Positions 15,353-23,482 of a stretch of 64,000 bases of DNA are shown here, piece after piece; the stretch's first letter is position 1, and each line of letters opens with the position of its first letter. Source of the DNA: Clostridium pasteurianum (GTDB taxonomy: Bacteria > Bacillota > Clostridia > Clostridiales > Clostridiaceae); the NCBI RefSeq assembly GCF_001705235.1, contig NZ_MCGV01000001.1:2728001-2792000 (forward strand), written 5' to 3'. The notes below the pieces were generated by a model that had not been told where the DNA came from, did no database searches, and saw only the letters and a program-made list of their open reading frames with translations. Position numbers and translations under genes: made by a program.

Positions 15353-15535
15353 GAAATAATAGTGCTTTGGAACGATTTAAAAAAATTCTAATAAATCTTG
15401 GAGAAAAAATCGTAAAATACTTAGAGTTTTGAATTTGTCTGAACAGTAGTGAGTTATTCAAAACTCTTAGTATTTTATGATTTTTTCTTCTTAGATTTAT
15501 AGAATTTTTTTAATGTTCCAAAGCACTGTTATTTC
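15353..15535. repeat. Long palindromic repeat R5
   Basis: A 183-base palindrome. The outer arms GAAATAATAGTGCTTTGG(AAC) at 15353-15373 and 15515-15535 pair over 21 positions with one position that is G-U in RNA. The inner arms AAAAAATCGTAAAATACT and AGTATTTTATGATTTTTTC match with few changes. The centre AATTTGTCTGAAC...GAGTTATT has the R3 orientation. Its right end overlaps the stop codon of the minus-strand gene at 15529. Confidence 0.85.
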
Positions 15536-15843
15536 GTTTCATTAGTATCGCCAAGTCCTCTAGTAGGTACTGTAGACATTACAAAACCTATGAAAACAGA
15601 TACTAAGGCAGGTGCAACTATGTTTATGTAAGATACGAATCTGGTTCTGTACATAATGTAAGCTGAAATGCTAGTTATAGCAACAGAAACTATAAATATA
15701 TATATTACAAACTTTGCAAAAGAACTCATAAATTTTTCGTATATTTTGTGTCTTGTGGGTCCGCTTATTATACTTCTAAAAATAAAATAAGATGCAAATA
15801 TTAATACTATATCAACTGCTGATGAAATTAAAAAATTAAACAT
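15529..15843 (-). CDS. Small hypothetical membrane protein
   Basis: The protein has 104 residues with three predicted membrane helices (about residues 4-24, 43-64 and 70-92). A basic loop (PTRHKIYEKF) between helix 1 and 2 suggests cytoplasmic exposure. The ribosome site AGGAG is 8 bases before ATG 15843. The last codons and the TAA stop (15529-15535) lie inside the end of palindrome R5, so the C-terminus ...NETK may have been changed by its insertion. I do not recognise a family. Confidence 0.6.
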   Translation of the reverse strand: MFNFLISSAVDIVLIFASYFIFRSIISGPTRHKIYEKFMSSFAKFVIYIFIVSVAITSISAYIMYRTRFVSYINIVAPALVSVFIGFVMSTVPTRGLGDTNETK

Positions 15844-15895
15844 TATAGTATCCTCCTATAAATTATTTCTATAAGTATTTTTACCCATAACAATA

Positions 15896-16037
15896 AATAG
15901 TATTCTATAACATTAAATAAAGGCATAAAACTAAGCTTGAAATTAAAAAAGCTAAGAAAATTTAATTCACCTAAAAGAAATTAGGCTATTAAAATTCTCA
16001 GCTCTTTTGTAATTTATTTAATGGTTTTTATATATCA
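15896..16037. repeat. Degenerate palindromic repeat R6
   Basis: A decayed relative of R3-R5. AATAGTATTCTATAACATTA on the left faces ATTTATTTAATGG...ATCATTATT on the right; an inner pair GCTAAGAAAATTTAAT/ATTAAAATTCTCAGC is still good. It abuts the murC stop codon on the minus strand and probably serves as its terminator. Confidence 0.6.
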
Positions 16038-17411
16038 TTATTTTAAGAATAGTTCTCCAACCTTGAATACATCGCCAGCACCAACAGTTAAAAGCAAATC
16101 ACCTTTTTGAAGTTTAGTTTTAAGATATTTAACTATGTCTTCAAAGCTGTGTATATTTGAGCATTTAACGTTGTTTTTATTTATAGCATCAGAAAGTTTA
16201 GCTGAACTTACAACCCCTGTGTCTTTTTCCCTTGCAGCATATATATCAGCCAATACCAATTCGTCTACATTATGAAAGGCATCTGCAAATTCGTTAAATA
16301 AATTTAATGTCCTTGAATAAGTGTGAGGTTGAAATACACAGTAAATTTTATTATGAGGATAATTTTTAGCAGCTTCAAGAGTTGCTTTTATCTCAGTAGG
16401 ATGGTGTGCATAGTCATCTACTACAGTGATTCCGTCTTTTACTCCTTTAACTTCAAATCTTCTGTGAGTTCCCTTAAAGCTTTCTATACCAGCTACTATT
16501 GATTTACTGCTCATGTTTAATTTTAAAGCTGTAGTTATTGCTGCTAAAGCATTTAGTATATTATGTTTTCCTGGAACATTAAGATTAATGTGGAATAAAA
16601 GTTTATCATTATTATATACATCAAAAGAACTAAAACCATGATCATTGAAAGTTATGTTCTTTGCTCTTATATCTCCTTTGTCAATTCCAAAATAAACTAC
16701 ATTACATTTTACATTTGAGGCTGCCCTTGAAGCTCGCTCATCATCAGCATTTGTAATAAGATAGCCATCTTCTGGAATTAAGTTTGCAAATTTTGTGAAA
16801 GCTTTTTCTACATTTTCTATGTTTTTATAAAAATCTAGATGATCAGCATCTACATTTAATATTACACCTATATAAGGATAAAATTGCAAAAATGAAGCTT
16901 TATATTCACAGGCTTCAGTTATAAAATAGTCACTTTTTCCTGCACGTACATTTCCGTGTATTATGTCTAAGTTTCCTCCAACTAAAATTGTTGGGTCTAC
17001 TTTTTCAGTTAATGCAATGTGAGAAAACATAGAAGTTGTAGTGGTTTTTCCATGTGTACCTGATATAGCTACATTATATTTATGTCCTTTCATCAAAGCA
17101 CCTAGAAATTCAGCTCTTGTCATTAAAGAAATCTTTGCCTCTTGTGCATAGATAAGTTCGGGATTATCTTTTGGGATGGCTGCTGTGTAGACTATTAAAT
17201 CTACATCCTTTATGTTACTTTTACTATGACCTATATATATTTCTGCACCATTTTTTCTAAGCTTATCGAGTACCGGCGAATCATTCATATCTGAACCTGA
17301 AACTTTAAAGCCTCTTTCAAGCAGCACCTCTGCAAGACCGCTCATACTTACGCCACCGATACCAATAAAATGGATTTTTTTACCTACATCATTTTTTAGA
17401 TTAAAAGACAT
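16038..17411 (-). CDS. murC: UDP-N-acetylmuramate--L-alanine ligase
   Basis: The protein has 457 residues, the usual MurC length. It has the N-terminal nucleotide-sugar motif [16 protein letters not shown], the ATP loop [16 protein letters not shown] (about residues 110-125), the central [12 protein letters not shown] and the C-terminal [15 protein letters not shown]. It adds L-Ala to UDP-MurNAc in the cytoplasm, first of the Mur ligases; MurD is also in this window. I start it at ATG 17411, 11 bases after AGGAG, rather than the in-frame ATG at 17444. It is monocistronic here, followed by R6. Confidence 0.95.
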   Translation of the reverse strand: MSFNLKNDVGKKIHFIGIGGVSMSGLAEVLLERGFKVSGSDMNDSPVLDKLRKNGAEIYIGHSKSNIKDVDLIVYTAAIPKDNPELIYAQEAKISLMTRAEFLGALMKGHKYNVAISGTHGKTTTTSMFSHIALTEKVDPTILVGGNLDIIHGNVRAGKSDYFITEACEYKASFLQFYPYIGVILNVDADHLDFYKNIENVEKAFTKFANLIPEDGYLITNADDERASRAASNVKCNVVYFGIDKGDIRAKNITFNDHGFSSFDVYNNDKLLFHINLNVPGKHNILNALAAITTALKLNMSSKSIVAGIESFKGTHRRFEVKGVKDGITVVDDYAHHPTEIKATLEAAKNYPHNKIYCVFQPHTYSRTLNLFNEFADAFHNVDELVLADIYAAREKDTGVVSSAKLSDAINKNNVKCSNIHSFEDIVKYLKTKLQKGDLLLTVGAGDVFKVGELFLK

Positions 17412-17693
17412 AAAAAATTCAACTCCTAACAAAAATAAATACACATGGGATTCTACTAAATTGTTTTATTAAAGTCCACCCATGTTCTTTAATTCTCATT
17501 ATACTATATATTGAAATTTTATAAAGGAATTCATAGTAAAATTAAGATTAAAGTTCTAAAAAGTATTGATTAAGGGTATAAATAAGAATAAAATAAGAAT
17601 AATAGAATGCTTTAAGTAAGTGCAGAAGAATATCTTATTTAAAACACAGCTAAATTAAGAATGTAGTTTTAAAATAATAGAATAGGTGATGTA

Positions 17694-18509
17694 ATGGAAA
17701 AGTTCAGCAGAAATCAAAGGGTTTCGGCTATAACTAAAACTTTAATTGAATATCCAAATAAAGTTATAAATTTGAATTATTTTACGGATTTATTTAATGC
17801 TGCCAAGTCAACAATAAGTGAAGATTTAGTAATAGTAAGAGATACTATGGATAGATTAGGTTATGGAAGAGTTGAGACTATAGCTGGTGCATCTGGTGGA
17901 GTTAAATATATTTCGTCAGTATCAGAGGAAAGAGTAGAACAATTTGTAAAAGAGTTATGTGTGATTTTGCAAGAAAAGGATAGAATAATACCAGGTAACT
18001 TTATTTATATGACAGATGTAATGTGTAATCCACAAATGGTGCATTTATCAGGGTTAATTTTAGCTTCTAAGTTTGCAGATTTAAATGTAGATTATGTAGT
18101 TACTGTTGAAACTAAAGGAATTCCGCTTGCATATGAGGTGGCAAGGCTTTTGGGAGTTGAACTAGTAATTGTAAGAAGAGGTGCTAAGGTTACGGAAGGT
18201 GCTACTGTTACAATAAACTATGTTACAGGTTCTCTTAGAAGAATTCAAAGCATGTCACTTGCAAGAAAATGTATGAACAAAGGCAGTAAGTGCGTATTCA
18301 TAGATGATTTTATGAAAGCTGGTGGAACAGCACTTGGAATAGTTGATCTCTTAAAAGAATTTGAAAGTGAACTTTTAGGTATAGGAGTTCTTGTAGATAA
18401 TACTAAAACCCCTAAAAAATTAGTTCATAATTATTATTCAATAGTGGACTTTAATGGCATAAATGATGACGGATCTGCAATTATAGTTCCAGCTATTATA
18501 GGAAAATAA
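17694..18509 (+). CDS. purR: Purine operon repressor PurR (Bacillus type)
   Basis: The protein has 271 residues. An N-terminal winged helix (residues about 1-75, LFNAAKSTISEDLVIVRDTM) is joined to a phosphoribosyltransferase-like domain. That domain has the PRPP-binding motif CVFIDDFMKAGGTALG (about residues 198-213). In Bacillus this protein represses purine genes and PRPP releases it from DNA. The order purR, spoVG, glmU, prs is as in Bacillus, although yabJ is missing between purR and spoVG. The ribosome site is AGGTGATG. Confidence 0.93.
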   Translation: MEKFSRNQRVSAITKTLIEYPNKVINLNYFTDLFNAAKSTISEDLVIVRDTMDRLGYGRVETIAGASGGVKYISSVSEERVEQFVKELCVILQEKDRIIPGNFIYMTDVMCNPQMVHLSGLILASKFADLNVDYVVTVETKGIPLAYEVARLLGVELVIVRRGAKVTEGATVTINYVTGSLRRIQSMSLARKCMNKGSKCVFIDDFMKAGGTALGIVDLLKEFESELLGIGVLVDNTKTPKKLVHNYYSIVDFNGINDDGSAIIVPAIIGK

Positions 18510-18548
18510 TAAAAATTTCAAAAAATTAATGCTTTTTTTAAAATTTAA

Positions 18549-18575
18549 GAAGGATTATTAAGCTACATAAAGAAT
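18549..18575 (+). promoter_or_regulatory. Sigma-H type promoter of spoVG
   Basis: GAAGGATTA (18549-18557) fits the sigma-H -35 pattern RnAGGAWWW and AAAGAAT (18569-18575) the -10 pattern RnnGAAT, 11 bases apart and about 60 bases before the spoVG start. spoVG is a classical sigma-H gene in B. subtilis. Confidence 0.7.
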
Positions 18576-18633
18576 ATTAAAAGTAGATATATTTTTATTC
18601 TAAAATATGTGAGCATCTTTGGAGGTGTAATAT

Positions 18634-18921
18634 ATGCAAATTACAGATGTGAGAATAAGGAAAATAACATCAGAAGGAAAAATGAAAGCTATTGTTTCAG
18701 TAACTTTTGACAACGAATTCGTTGTTCATGATATAAAAGTTATTGAAGGTCAAAATGGTTTATTTATTGCTATGCCTAGTAGGAAGACACCAGATGGTGA
18801 GTTTAAAGATATAGCTCATCCAATAAATACAGCTACTAGAGAAAAAATTCAAAGTGCTATATTGGCAGAATATGAAAAAGTTAAGAGTGAAGAAGAGACA
18901 AAAACGGAGACAGAGGAATAA
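18634..18921 (+). CDS. spoVG: SpoVG, RNA/DNA-binding regulator of septation and sporulation
   Basis: The protein has 95 residues, full length for SpoVG. It opens with [19 protein letters not shown] and has the conserved [20 protein letters not shown] (about residues 47-66). In firmicutes it affects asymmetric septation, capsule and exoprotein control and binds nucleic acid. The ribosome site GGAGGTG is 8 bases from ATG. It is preceded by a sigma-H promoter and followed by two terminators in tandem, so it is a single-gene unit. Confidence 0.97.
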   Translation: MQITDVRIRKITSEGKMKAIVSVTFDNEFVVHDIKVIEGQNGLFIAMPSRKTPDGEFKDIAHPINTATREKIQSAILAEYEKVKSEEETKTETEE

Positions 18922-18925
18922 ATAA

Positions 18926-18953
18926 AAAGGAGTTATTAGCTCCTTTTTATTTT
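18926..18953 (+). terminator. First terminator after spoVG
   Basis: AAAAAGGAG-TTATTAG-CTCCTTTTT followed by ATTTT directly after the stop codon. Confidence 0.85.
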
Positions 18954-19016
18954 GTCTATGATTTAATAAGCACAAGGGTAAGGCTTATTAAATCATAGAC
19001 TATTTTTTTTTTTTTT
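18954..19016 (+). terminator. Second, very strong terminator after spoVG
   Basis: A perfect 17-base stem (GTCTATGATTTAATAAG, 18954-18970, with 18984-19000) and a 13-base loop, then TA and fourteen Ts (19003-19016). It separates spoVG from the RRNPP locus. Confidence 0.9.
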
Positions 19017-19060
19017 AGGTAGTTCTGTGGTAGATTTCTATAAAAGTTAGTATAATTTTA

Positions 19061-19089
19061 TTAACATTTTAATCAATTAATGGTACAAT
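19061..19089 (+). promoter_or_regulatory. Probable promoter of the RRNPP regulator
   Basis: TTAACA (19061-19066), 17 bases, TACAAT (19084-19089), about 40 bases before ATG 19130. A TATAAT at 19051-19056 without a good -35 is an alternative. Confidence 0.5.
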
Positions 19090-19129
19090 AAGCGTAAATC
19101 AAATTTTTTACAGGTTAGGGGTTTTAAGT

Positions 19130-20434
19130 ATGGGAAGTTATGAGATATTGTCTATTGGCACAAAACTTAAAAACTTAAGGGAAAAATATAATGTAAGACA
19201 AGAAGATCTGGCAGGCGGTGAAATAACTAGAAATCTTATCAGTCAGATAGAACATGGCAAGGCAAATCTCACCAAGAATGCTGCTGAAATCATATTAAAA
19301 AACTTAAAGAAAATTTGCGGTAAAAATCATATAACAATTGATGAAAACATAGAATATTTAATGGAAGATGAAAAATCTCAGGCTGAAAAGATACTTGATA
19401 AATATATTAAAGAGCTTAGAGATCTTATGGTATACAAAGATGCTAGCTTTGTGGACAAACTGACCGAAGTCGAAGAATTCTTAGTACAATGGAATATTAC
19501 TGATAAAAAAGTAGACATTTTTGAATTAGCAGGAGATTATTTTACTAGTACAGATGATTATTATAAAAGCTCATTATATTATGAAAAAGCCAGAGCGCTA
19601 TTTGATAAGTATAGCAAAAATTCTATTAGCATTTTAAGAAAATTATCTATGGTATATTTTTATATGGGTGAATATGAACAGGATATAAAATGTTGTCAAT
19701 TTGCATTGGATTGGTTTAATGATGATTTGACAGAAGAATATCGCTGCATATTTTTATTTAATAGTGCCTTATGTTATATTGAAATAAAACAATATTATGA
19801 AGCTATTAAAAATTTAATAAAAACTGAAGAAATAATTAAGCATGTAAATATTAATAAATATTATGAAGTTCTTGTTGAAGAAGCTATTTGTTTGGAACAC
19901 TTAGAAAAGTATACAGAAAGTCTCGATATTTATAATAAATTATTAGATATCTTCAAAAATACTAACGCGGAACAATATGTATTAGTATTAGCAAATATGC
20001 TGAACCTCTTTAGAGATTCTAATGATTATATTAATGCTCAAAAAACTATTAATAATTTGGTACCAAATATAAATAAACTTAATAACAACTCTAAATATTT
20101 ACCTAGTATATATTTAGAATTAAGTAAAACTTTTAAGTGGTTGAAAAATTTAAAAAAGGCTGAAGAATGTTGCTTGAAAGGATTTTATGCTTCTCAAAAA
20201 TATACACATTACTTTGTAATAGATAACATATTCGCTGAATTGATAGATATATATTGTGATACAAATAATACAGAAAAAATTCAAAAAGTAAAAAATGACT
20301 TTTTTATAATGACAAGTAAAGAAAATAAATTAAATACTAAAATAGTGTTTAAATTGATAGGAATTTATCTAAAAAACAATGATACTCAATCTATTCAAGA
20401 AATATATGATTTTAGTACAAAATTTATATCATAA
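19130..20434 (+). CDS. RRNPP-type peptide-sensing regulator (HTH + TPR)
   Basis: The protein has 434 residues. An N-terminal Xre-type helix-turn-helix (residues about 7-65: SIGTKLKNLREKYNVRQEDL, then ITRNLISQIEHGKANLT) precedes a long array of tetratricopeptide-like helical repeats (residues about 95-430; e.g. YYKSSLYYEKARALF, KYTESLDIYNKLLDIF, NLKKAEECCLKGFYAS). This is the architecture of PlcR/NprR/Rgg-like sensors, which bind a re-imported signalling peptide in the TPR groove. A 38-codon secreted-peptide gene starts 14 bases after its stop codon, as in other RRNPP loci. Eight such systems (Qss) have been reported in C. acetobutylicum as I recall; I cannot say which one this is. SD-like AGGGG precedes ATG 19130. 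Confidence 0.85.
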   Translation: MGSYEILSIGTKLKNLREKYNVRQEDLAGGEITRNLISQIEHGKANLTKNAAEIILKNLKKICGKNHITIDENIEYLMEDEKSQAEKILDKYIKELRDLMVYKDASFVDKLTEVEEFLVQWNITDKKVDIFELAGDYFTSTDDYYKSSLYYEKARALFDKYSKNSISILRKLSMVYFYMGEYEQDIKCCQFALDWFNDDLTEEYRCIFLFNSALCYIEIKQYYEAIKNLIKTEEIIKHVNINKYYEVLVEEAICLEHLEKYTESLDIYNKLLDIFKNTNAEQYVLVLANMLNLFRDSNDYINAQKTINNLVPNINKLNNNSKYLPSIYLELSKTFKWLKNLKKAEECCLKGFYASQKYTHYFVIDNIFAELIDIYCDTNNTEKIQKVKNDFFIMTSKENKLNTKIVFKLIGIYLKNNDTQSIQEIYDFSTKFIS

Positions 20435-20448
20435 AGGATGTGATAATT

Positions 20449-20565
20449 ATGTTTTTTAGAAGAAAAAAAATACTACTACTGGTTTTAGTCATGGGTATTT
20501 TACTTTTAAGCTTAAATTTTAGTAATGCACCCTTATTAGCGCATGCACCAGAACTTCCCTGGTAA
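20449..20565 (+). CDS. Pre-signalling peptide of the RRNPP system, 38 residues
   Basis: This small gene begins with ATG 20449, 10 bases after AAGGA, and ends with TAA at 20563-20565. The product is MFFRRKKILLLVLVMG..., that is, a basic n-region (RRKK), a hydrophobic stretch (residues 8-22), a polar part with an Ala-x-Ala-like region, and a C-terminus ending LLAHAPELPW. A Sec-type export signal followed by a short Pro-rich C-terminal tail is what precursors of PlcR/NprR-type pheromones look like. The active peptide would be the last 5-8 residues (within AHAPELPW). It is immediately downstream of the HTH-TPR gene on the same strand, with a hairpin following at 20621. Confidence 0.8.
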   Translation: MFFRRKKILLLVLVMGILLLSLNFSNAPLLAHAPELPW

Positions 20566-20769
20566 CATATGACAACGTTACCTTTATAATTTATTAAAAT
20601 TTTAATTTCTACATAAAAATGCCAAGTAATCTGTTAACTTAATATTACTTGGCTAAATTCTATATTATAATATTTCTATCTGGCATGTCATTTCTAAATT
20701 ATTTTGAATCTCTTCCACCACATTAAACCAATTTTAAGATCATATATTTAAGTAAAACAATTAATAATG
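20566..20769 (+). other. Intergenic stretch after the signal peptide gene, with a hairpin
   Basis: No further gene is seen. GCCAAGTAAT (20621-20630) and ATTACTTGGC (20644-20653) form a perfect 10-base stem; the following T content is weak, so termination is possible but not certain. Confidence 0.5.
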
Positions 20770-20798
20770 TTGAAATTATATCTTCAATAAAATATAAT
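20770..20798 (+). promoter_or_regulatory. Promoter of glmU
   Basis: TTGAAA (20770-20775), 17 bases, TATAAT (20793-20798). Transcription should begin near 20805, giving an untranslated leader of about 140 bases. Confidence 0.7.
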
Positions 20799-20804
20799 AA
20801 AGGA

Positions 20805-20944
20805 AGGTGTAACAGATATTTAATAAATGTGTTACAAATGATTTAAAAACAAAACAATAATATACACCTTTATTTATAAAATGGAAGGAGTTGAAAAGCG
20901 TTACTCTATAAAATAGTTATTTTTTAGAGCAGCGTATTTAAATT
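20805..20944 (+). promoter_or_regulatory. Structured glmU leader with displaced Shine-Dalgarno
   Basis: The leader holds GGTGTA...TACACC around an inner TGTAACA/TGTTACA hairpin (20805-20875). A lone strong GGAAGGAG follows (about 20883-20890), then a second hairpin CTCTATAAAATA/TTTTTTAGAG (about 20903-20930). The glmU ATG at 20945 has no ribosome site within 50 bases and a TAA two codons before it fixes the start. The SD may act across the hairpin. Confidence 0.45.
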
Positions 20945-22315
20945 ATGTATAAATGTGCTTTAATATTGGCTGCTGGTAAGGGCAAAAGAATGAAATCCAA
21001 ATTGCCGAAAGTGCTTCATAAAGTATGCGACAAAGAAATGATAAATCATGTAATAGATACTATGAAAAAATCCAATCTTGATGATATTAATGTAATCATA
21101 GGAAAAGGAGCAGAATTAGTAAAGAAAGCTACAGCTGAGAAGAACGTCAGCTATTCATTACAAGAAGAACAATTAGGAACAGGACACGCAGTTAAATGTG
21201 CCGAAAAGTTTCTTCAAGGTAAGGATGGAATTGTAGCTATTTTTACTGGTGATGCTCCTTTAATTACAGAAGAAACTGTAAAGAAGTTAATTGATTTCCA
21301 TAAAGAAGGCGGATATAAAGCTACTATTATAACTGCTTCAATTGATAATCCAGAAGGATACGGAAGAATAATAAGGAATGCAGATGGTTCAGTAGAAAAA
21401 ATAGTAGAACATAAGGATTGTACAGAGGAAGAGTTAAAAGTTAAAGAAATAAATTCTGCAATGTACTGCTTTGATATTAAAAGTTTACTTCAAAGTCTTA
21501 GAGAATTAAAGAATGATAATGCTCAAGGAGAATACTATTTGACAGATGTTATTGGAATTCTTCAGGGTAAAGGTGAAAAAATAGGAGCTATGGCAGTACC
21601 TTTTGAAGAGATTTTAGGAGTAAATTCTAGAGTTCAGCTTGCTGAAGTTAGTAAGATAATGAATAAGAGAATAAATGAAAAACACATGGAGAACGGAGTT
21701 ACATTAGTTGATCCAGATAACACATATATAGGCCCTGATGTTGAGATAGAAAGTGATACAGTAATCTATCCAGGTAATGTACTTCAAGGTAAAACTGTGA
21801 TTAAAGAGGGATGCATTTTATATCCTAATTCAAGAATAGAGGATAGTACCATTGAGAAAAATGTTACTATACAAAGTTCAGTAATTCTTGAAAGTATTGT
21901 TGGAGAAAATACAACAGTTGGACCATTTGCATATATAAGACCTGAAAGCAAAATAGGTAATAATGTTAGACTTGGTGACTTTGTTGAGGTAAAGAAATCT
22001 ACTATTGGAAATGGAACCAAGGTATCACATTTAACTTATATAGGCGATGCAGAAGTAGGAGAAGGTTGCAATTTTGGATGTGGTACAGTTGTAGTAAATT
22101 ATGACGGTAAAGTTAAGAATAAGACAATTATAGGAAACAAATCTTTTATAGGTTGTAATACTAATTTAGTGTCTCCAGTAACGGTTGAAGACAATACTTA
22201 TATAGCAGCAGGATCAACGATAACAGATAAAGTTCCTGAAGGTTCCCTTGCAATCGCAAGAGCTAGACAAGTGGTAAAGCAAGGTTGGGTTGATAAAAAA
22301 GGACTAAGGAAATAA
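20945..22315 (+). CDS. glmU: Bifunctional GlcNAc-1-P uridyltransferase / GlcN-1-P acetyltransferase
   Basis: The protein has 456 residues, matching GlmU. The N-terminal nucleotidyltransferase has [18 protein letters not shown] (residues about 6-23) and [14 protein letters not shown]. The C-terminal left-handed beta-helix has many hexapeptide repeats ([45 protein letters not shown]) for acetyl transfer. It makes UDP-GlcNAc for wall synthesis. prs follows after 22 bases, so the pair form an operon as in Bacillus. The leader is unusual (see the leader entry). Confidence 0.96.
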   Translation: MYKCALILAAGKGKRMKSKLPKVLHKVCDKEMINHVIDTMKKSNLDDINVIIGKGAELVKKATAEKNVSYSLQEEQLGTGHAVKCAEKFLQGKDGIVAIFTGDAPLITEETVKKLIDFHKEGGYKATIITASIDNPEGYGRIIRNADGSVEKIVEHKDCTEEELKVKEINSAMYCFDIKSLLQSLRELKNDNAQGEYYLTDVIGILQGKGEKIGAMAVPFEEILGVNSRVQLAEVSKIMNKRINEKHMENGVTLVDPDNTYIGPDVEIESDTVIYPGNVLQGKTVIKEGCILYPNSRIEDSTIEKNVTIQSSVILESIVGENTTVGPFAYIRPESKIGNNVRLGDFVEVKKSTIGNGTKVSHLTYIGDAEVGEGCNFGCGTVVVNYDGKVKNKTIIGNKSFIGCNTNLVSPVTVEDNTYIAAGSTITDKVPEGSLAIARARQVVKQGWVDKKGLRK

Positions 22316-22337
22316 TTTTTAGGAGGATTATATATAG

Positions 22338-23303
22338 ATGATGGATCATAGGAAGAATATAAAAATATTTACAGGAAACTCTTATCCTGCGTTGGCCCAA
22401 GAGATAGCGGATATAATTGGAGTTCAAGTTGGAGATTCAAAGGTAAGTAAGTTCAGTAATGGTGAAATATCTGTTGATATTAATGAAACTGTTAGAGGTA
22501 CTGATTTATTTTTAATTCAAACATTATGTGAACCTGTTAATGATAGTATAATGGAGCTTTTAATTATGCTAGATGCATTTAAAAGAGCTTCGGCTGGAAG
22601 GATAACTGCGGTAATACCTAACTATGCTTATGCAAGACAGGATAGAAAGGCAAAGGCAAGACAACCTATTACAGCAAAATTAATGGCAGATTTAATACAT
22701 ACAGCGGGAGCGGACAGGGTTCTTACTATGGATTTACATGCTCCACAGATACAAGGATTTTTCGACATACCAGTTGATCATTTAGAAGGAGTGCCAATAC
22801 TTGCTAAATACTTTAAAAAGTTAAATTTGAATCAAGATGAAGTTATTGTGGTTTCACCTGATATAGGCGGGGTTAAAAGAGCAAGAAAGTTTGCAGAAAA
22901 GCTTCATGCACCAATTGCTATTATAGACAAGAGAAGACCAAGACCGAATGTTTCAGAGGTTATGAGTATCATTGGTGATGTTAATGGCAAAAGAGCAATA
23001 CTTGTAGATGATATGATTGATACAGCAGGTTCAATTGTAAATGCAGCTGAAGCTCTAATAAAAATGGGTGCTAAGGAAGTTTATGCATGCTGCACTCATG
23101 GCGTTTTGTCAGGTCCTGCTATAGAGAGACTTGATAAATCACCTTTGAAACAGGTTGTTATTTTAAATACAATTCCAGTTGATGGAGATAAAAAAATTGA
23201 TAAAATAAAAGTTTTATCAGTTGCTCCTATATTTGCAGAGGCAATTAGAAGAATTTATGATGATATGCCTGTAAGTAAAATATTTCAAGAAGAAAATAAG
23301 TGA
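22338..23303 (+). CDS. prs: Ribose-phosphate pyrophosphokinase
   Basis: The protein has 321 residues, full length. Motifs: FSNGEISVDINETVRG, the flexible catalytic loop YARQDRKAKARQPITAK (about residues 95-111), TMDLHAPQIQGFFDIPVDHL and the PRPP loop AILVDDMIDTAGSIVNAAE (about residues 221-239). It makes PRPP for purine, pyrimidine, His and Trp synthesis; PRPP is also the effector of PurR, encoded nearby. AGGAGG lies 11 bases before ATG 22338; the next ATG codon is an equal alternative. A terminator follows. Confidence 0.97.
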   Translation: MMDHRKNIKIFTGNSYPALAQEIADIIGVQVGDSKVSKFSNGEISVDINETVRGTDLFLIQTLCEPVNDSIMELLIMLDAFKRASAGRITAVIPNYAYARQDRKAKARQPITAKLMADLIHTAGADRVLTMDLHAPQIQGFFDIPVDHLEGVPILAKYFKKLNLNQDEVIVVSPDIGGVKRARKFAEKLHAPIAIIDKRRPRPNVSEVMSIIGDVNGKRAILVDDMIDTAGSIVNAAEALIKMGAKEVYACCTHGVLSGPAIERLDKSPLKQVVILNTIPVDGDKKIDKIKVLSVAPIFAEAIRRIYDDMPVSKIFQEENK

Positions 23304-23317
23304 TTAGCAATTTAGAA

Positions 23318-23350
23318 ACAGGAATTACTTTTAAGTAATTCCTGTTTTTT
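23318..23350 (+). terminator. Terminator of glmU-prs
   Basis: ACAGGAATTACTT and AAGTAATTCCTGT form a perfect 13-base stem with a 2-base interval, followed by TTTTT. Confidence 0.92.
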
Positions 23351-23482
23351 AGTTAACATTTTGTAACCAATAGTGATTAAGTTATAAAAGTGTGATAAAT
23401 TATTATATATAGGATTGTATAAAATGATTAAAAGTATAATAAATACTGATTATAGATATAAAAAATACTAGGAGGAAATAAT

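Noticed and set aside
9323..16037. Insertion sequences or phage remnants as the source of the palindromes
   Set aside because: No transposase, integrase or remnant of one is found in any frame. I treat them as non-coding repeats; a MITE mobilised from elsewhere is still possible.
20881..20916. 11-codon mini-ORF (ATGGAAGGAG...) in the glmU leader as an attenuator peptide
   Set aside because: Its ATG has no ribosome site of its own and the codons show no regulatory pattern. The GGAAGGAG inside it is more plausibly a displaced SD.
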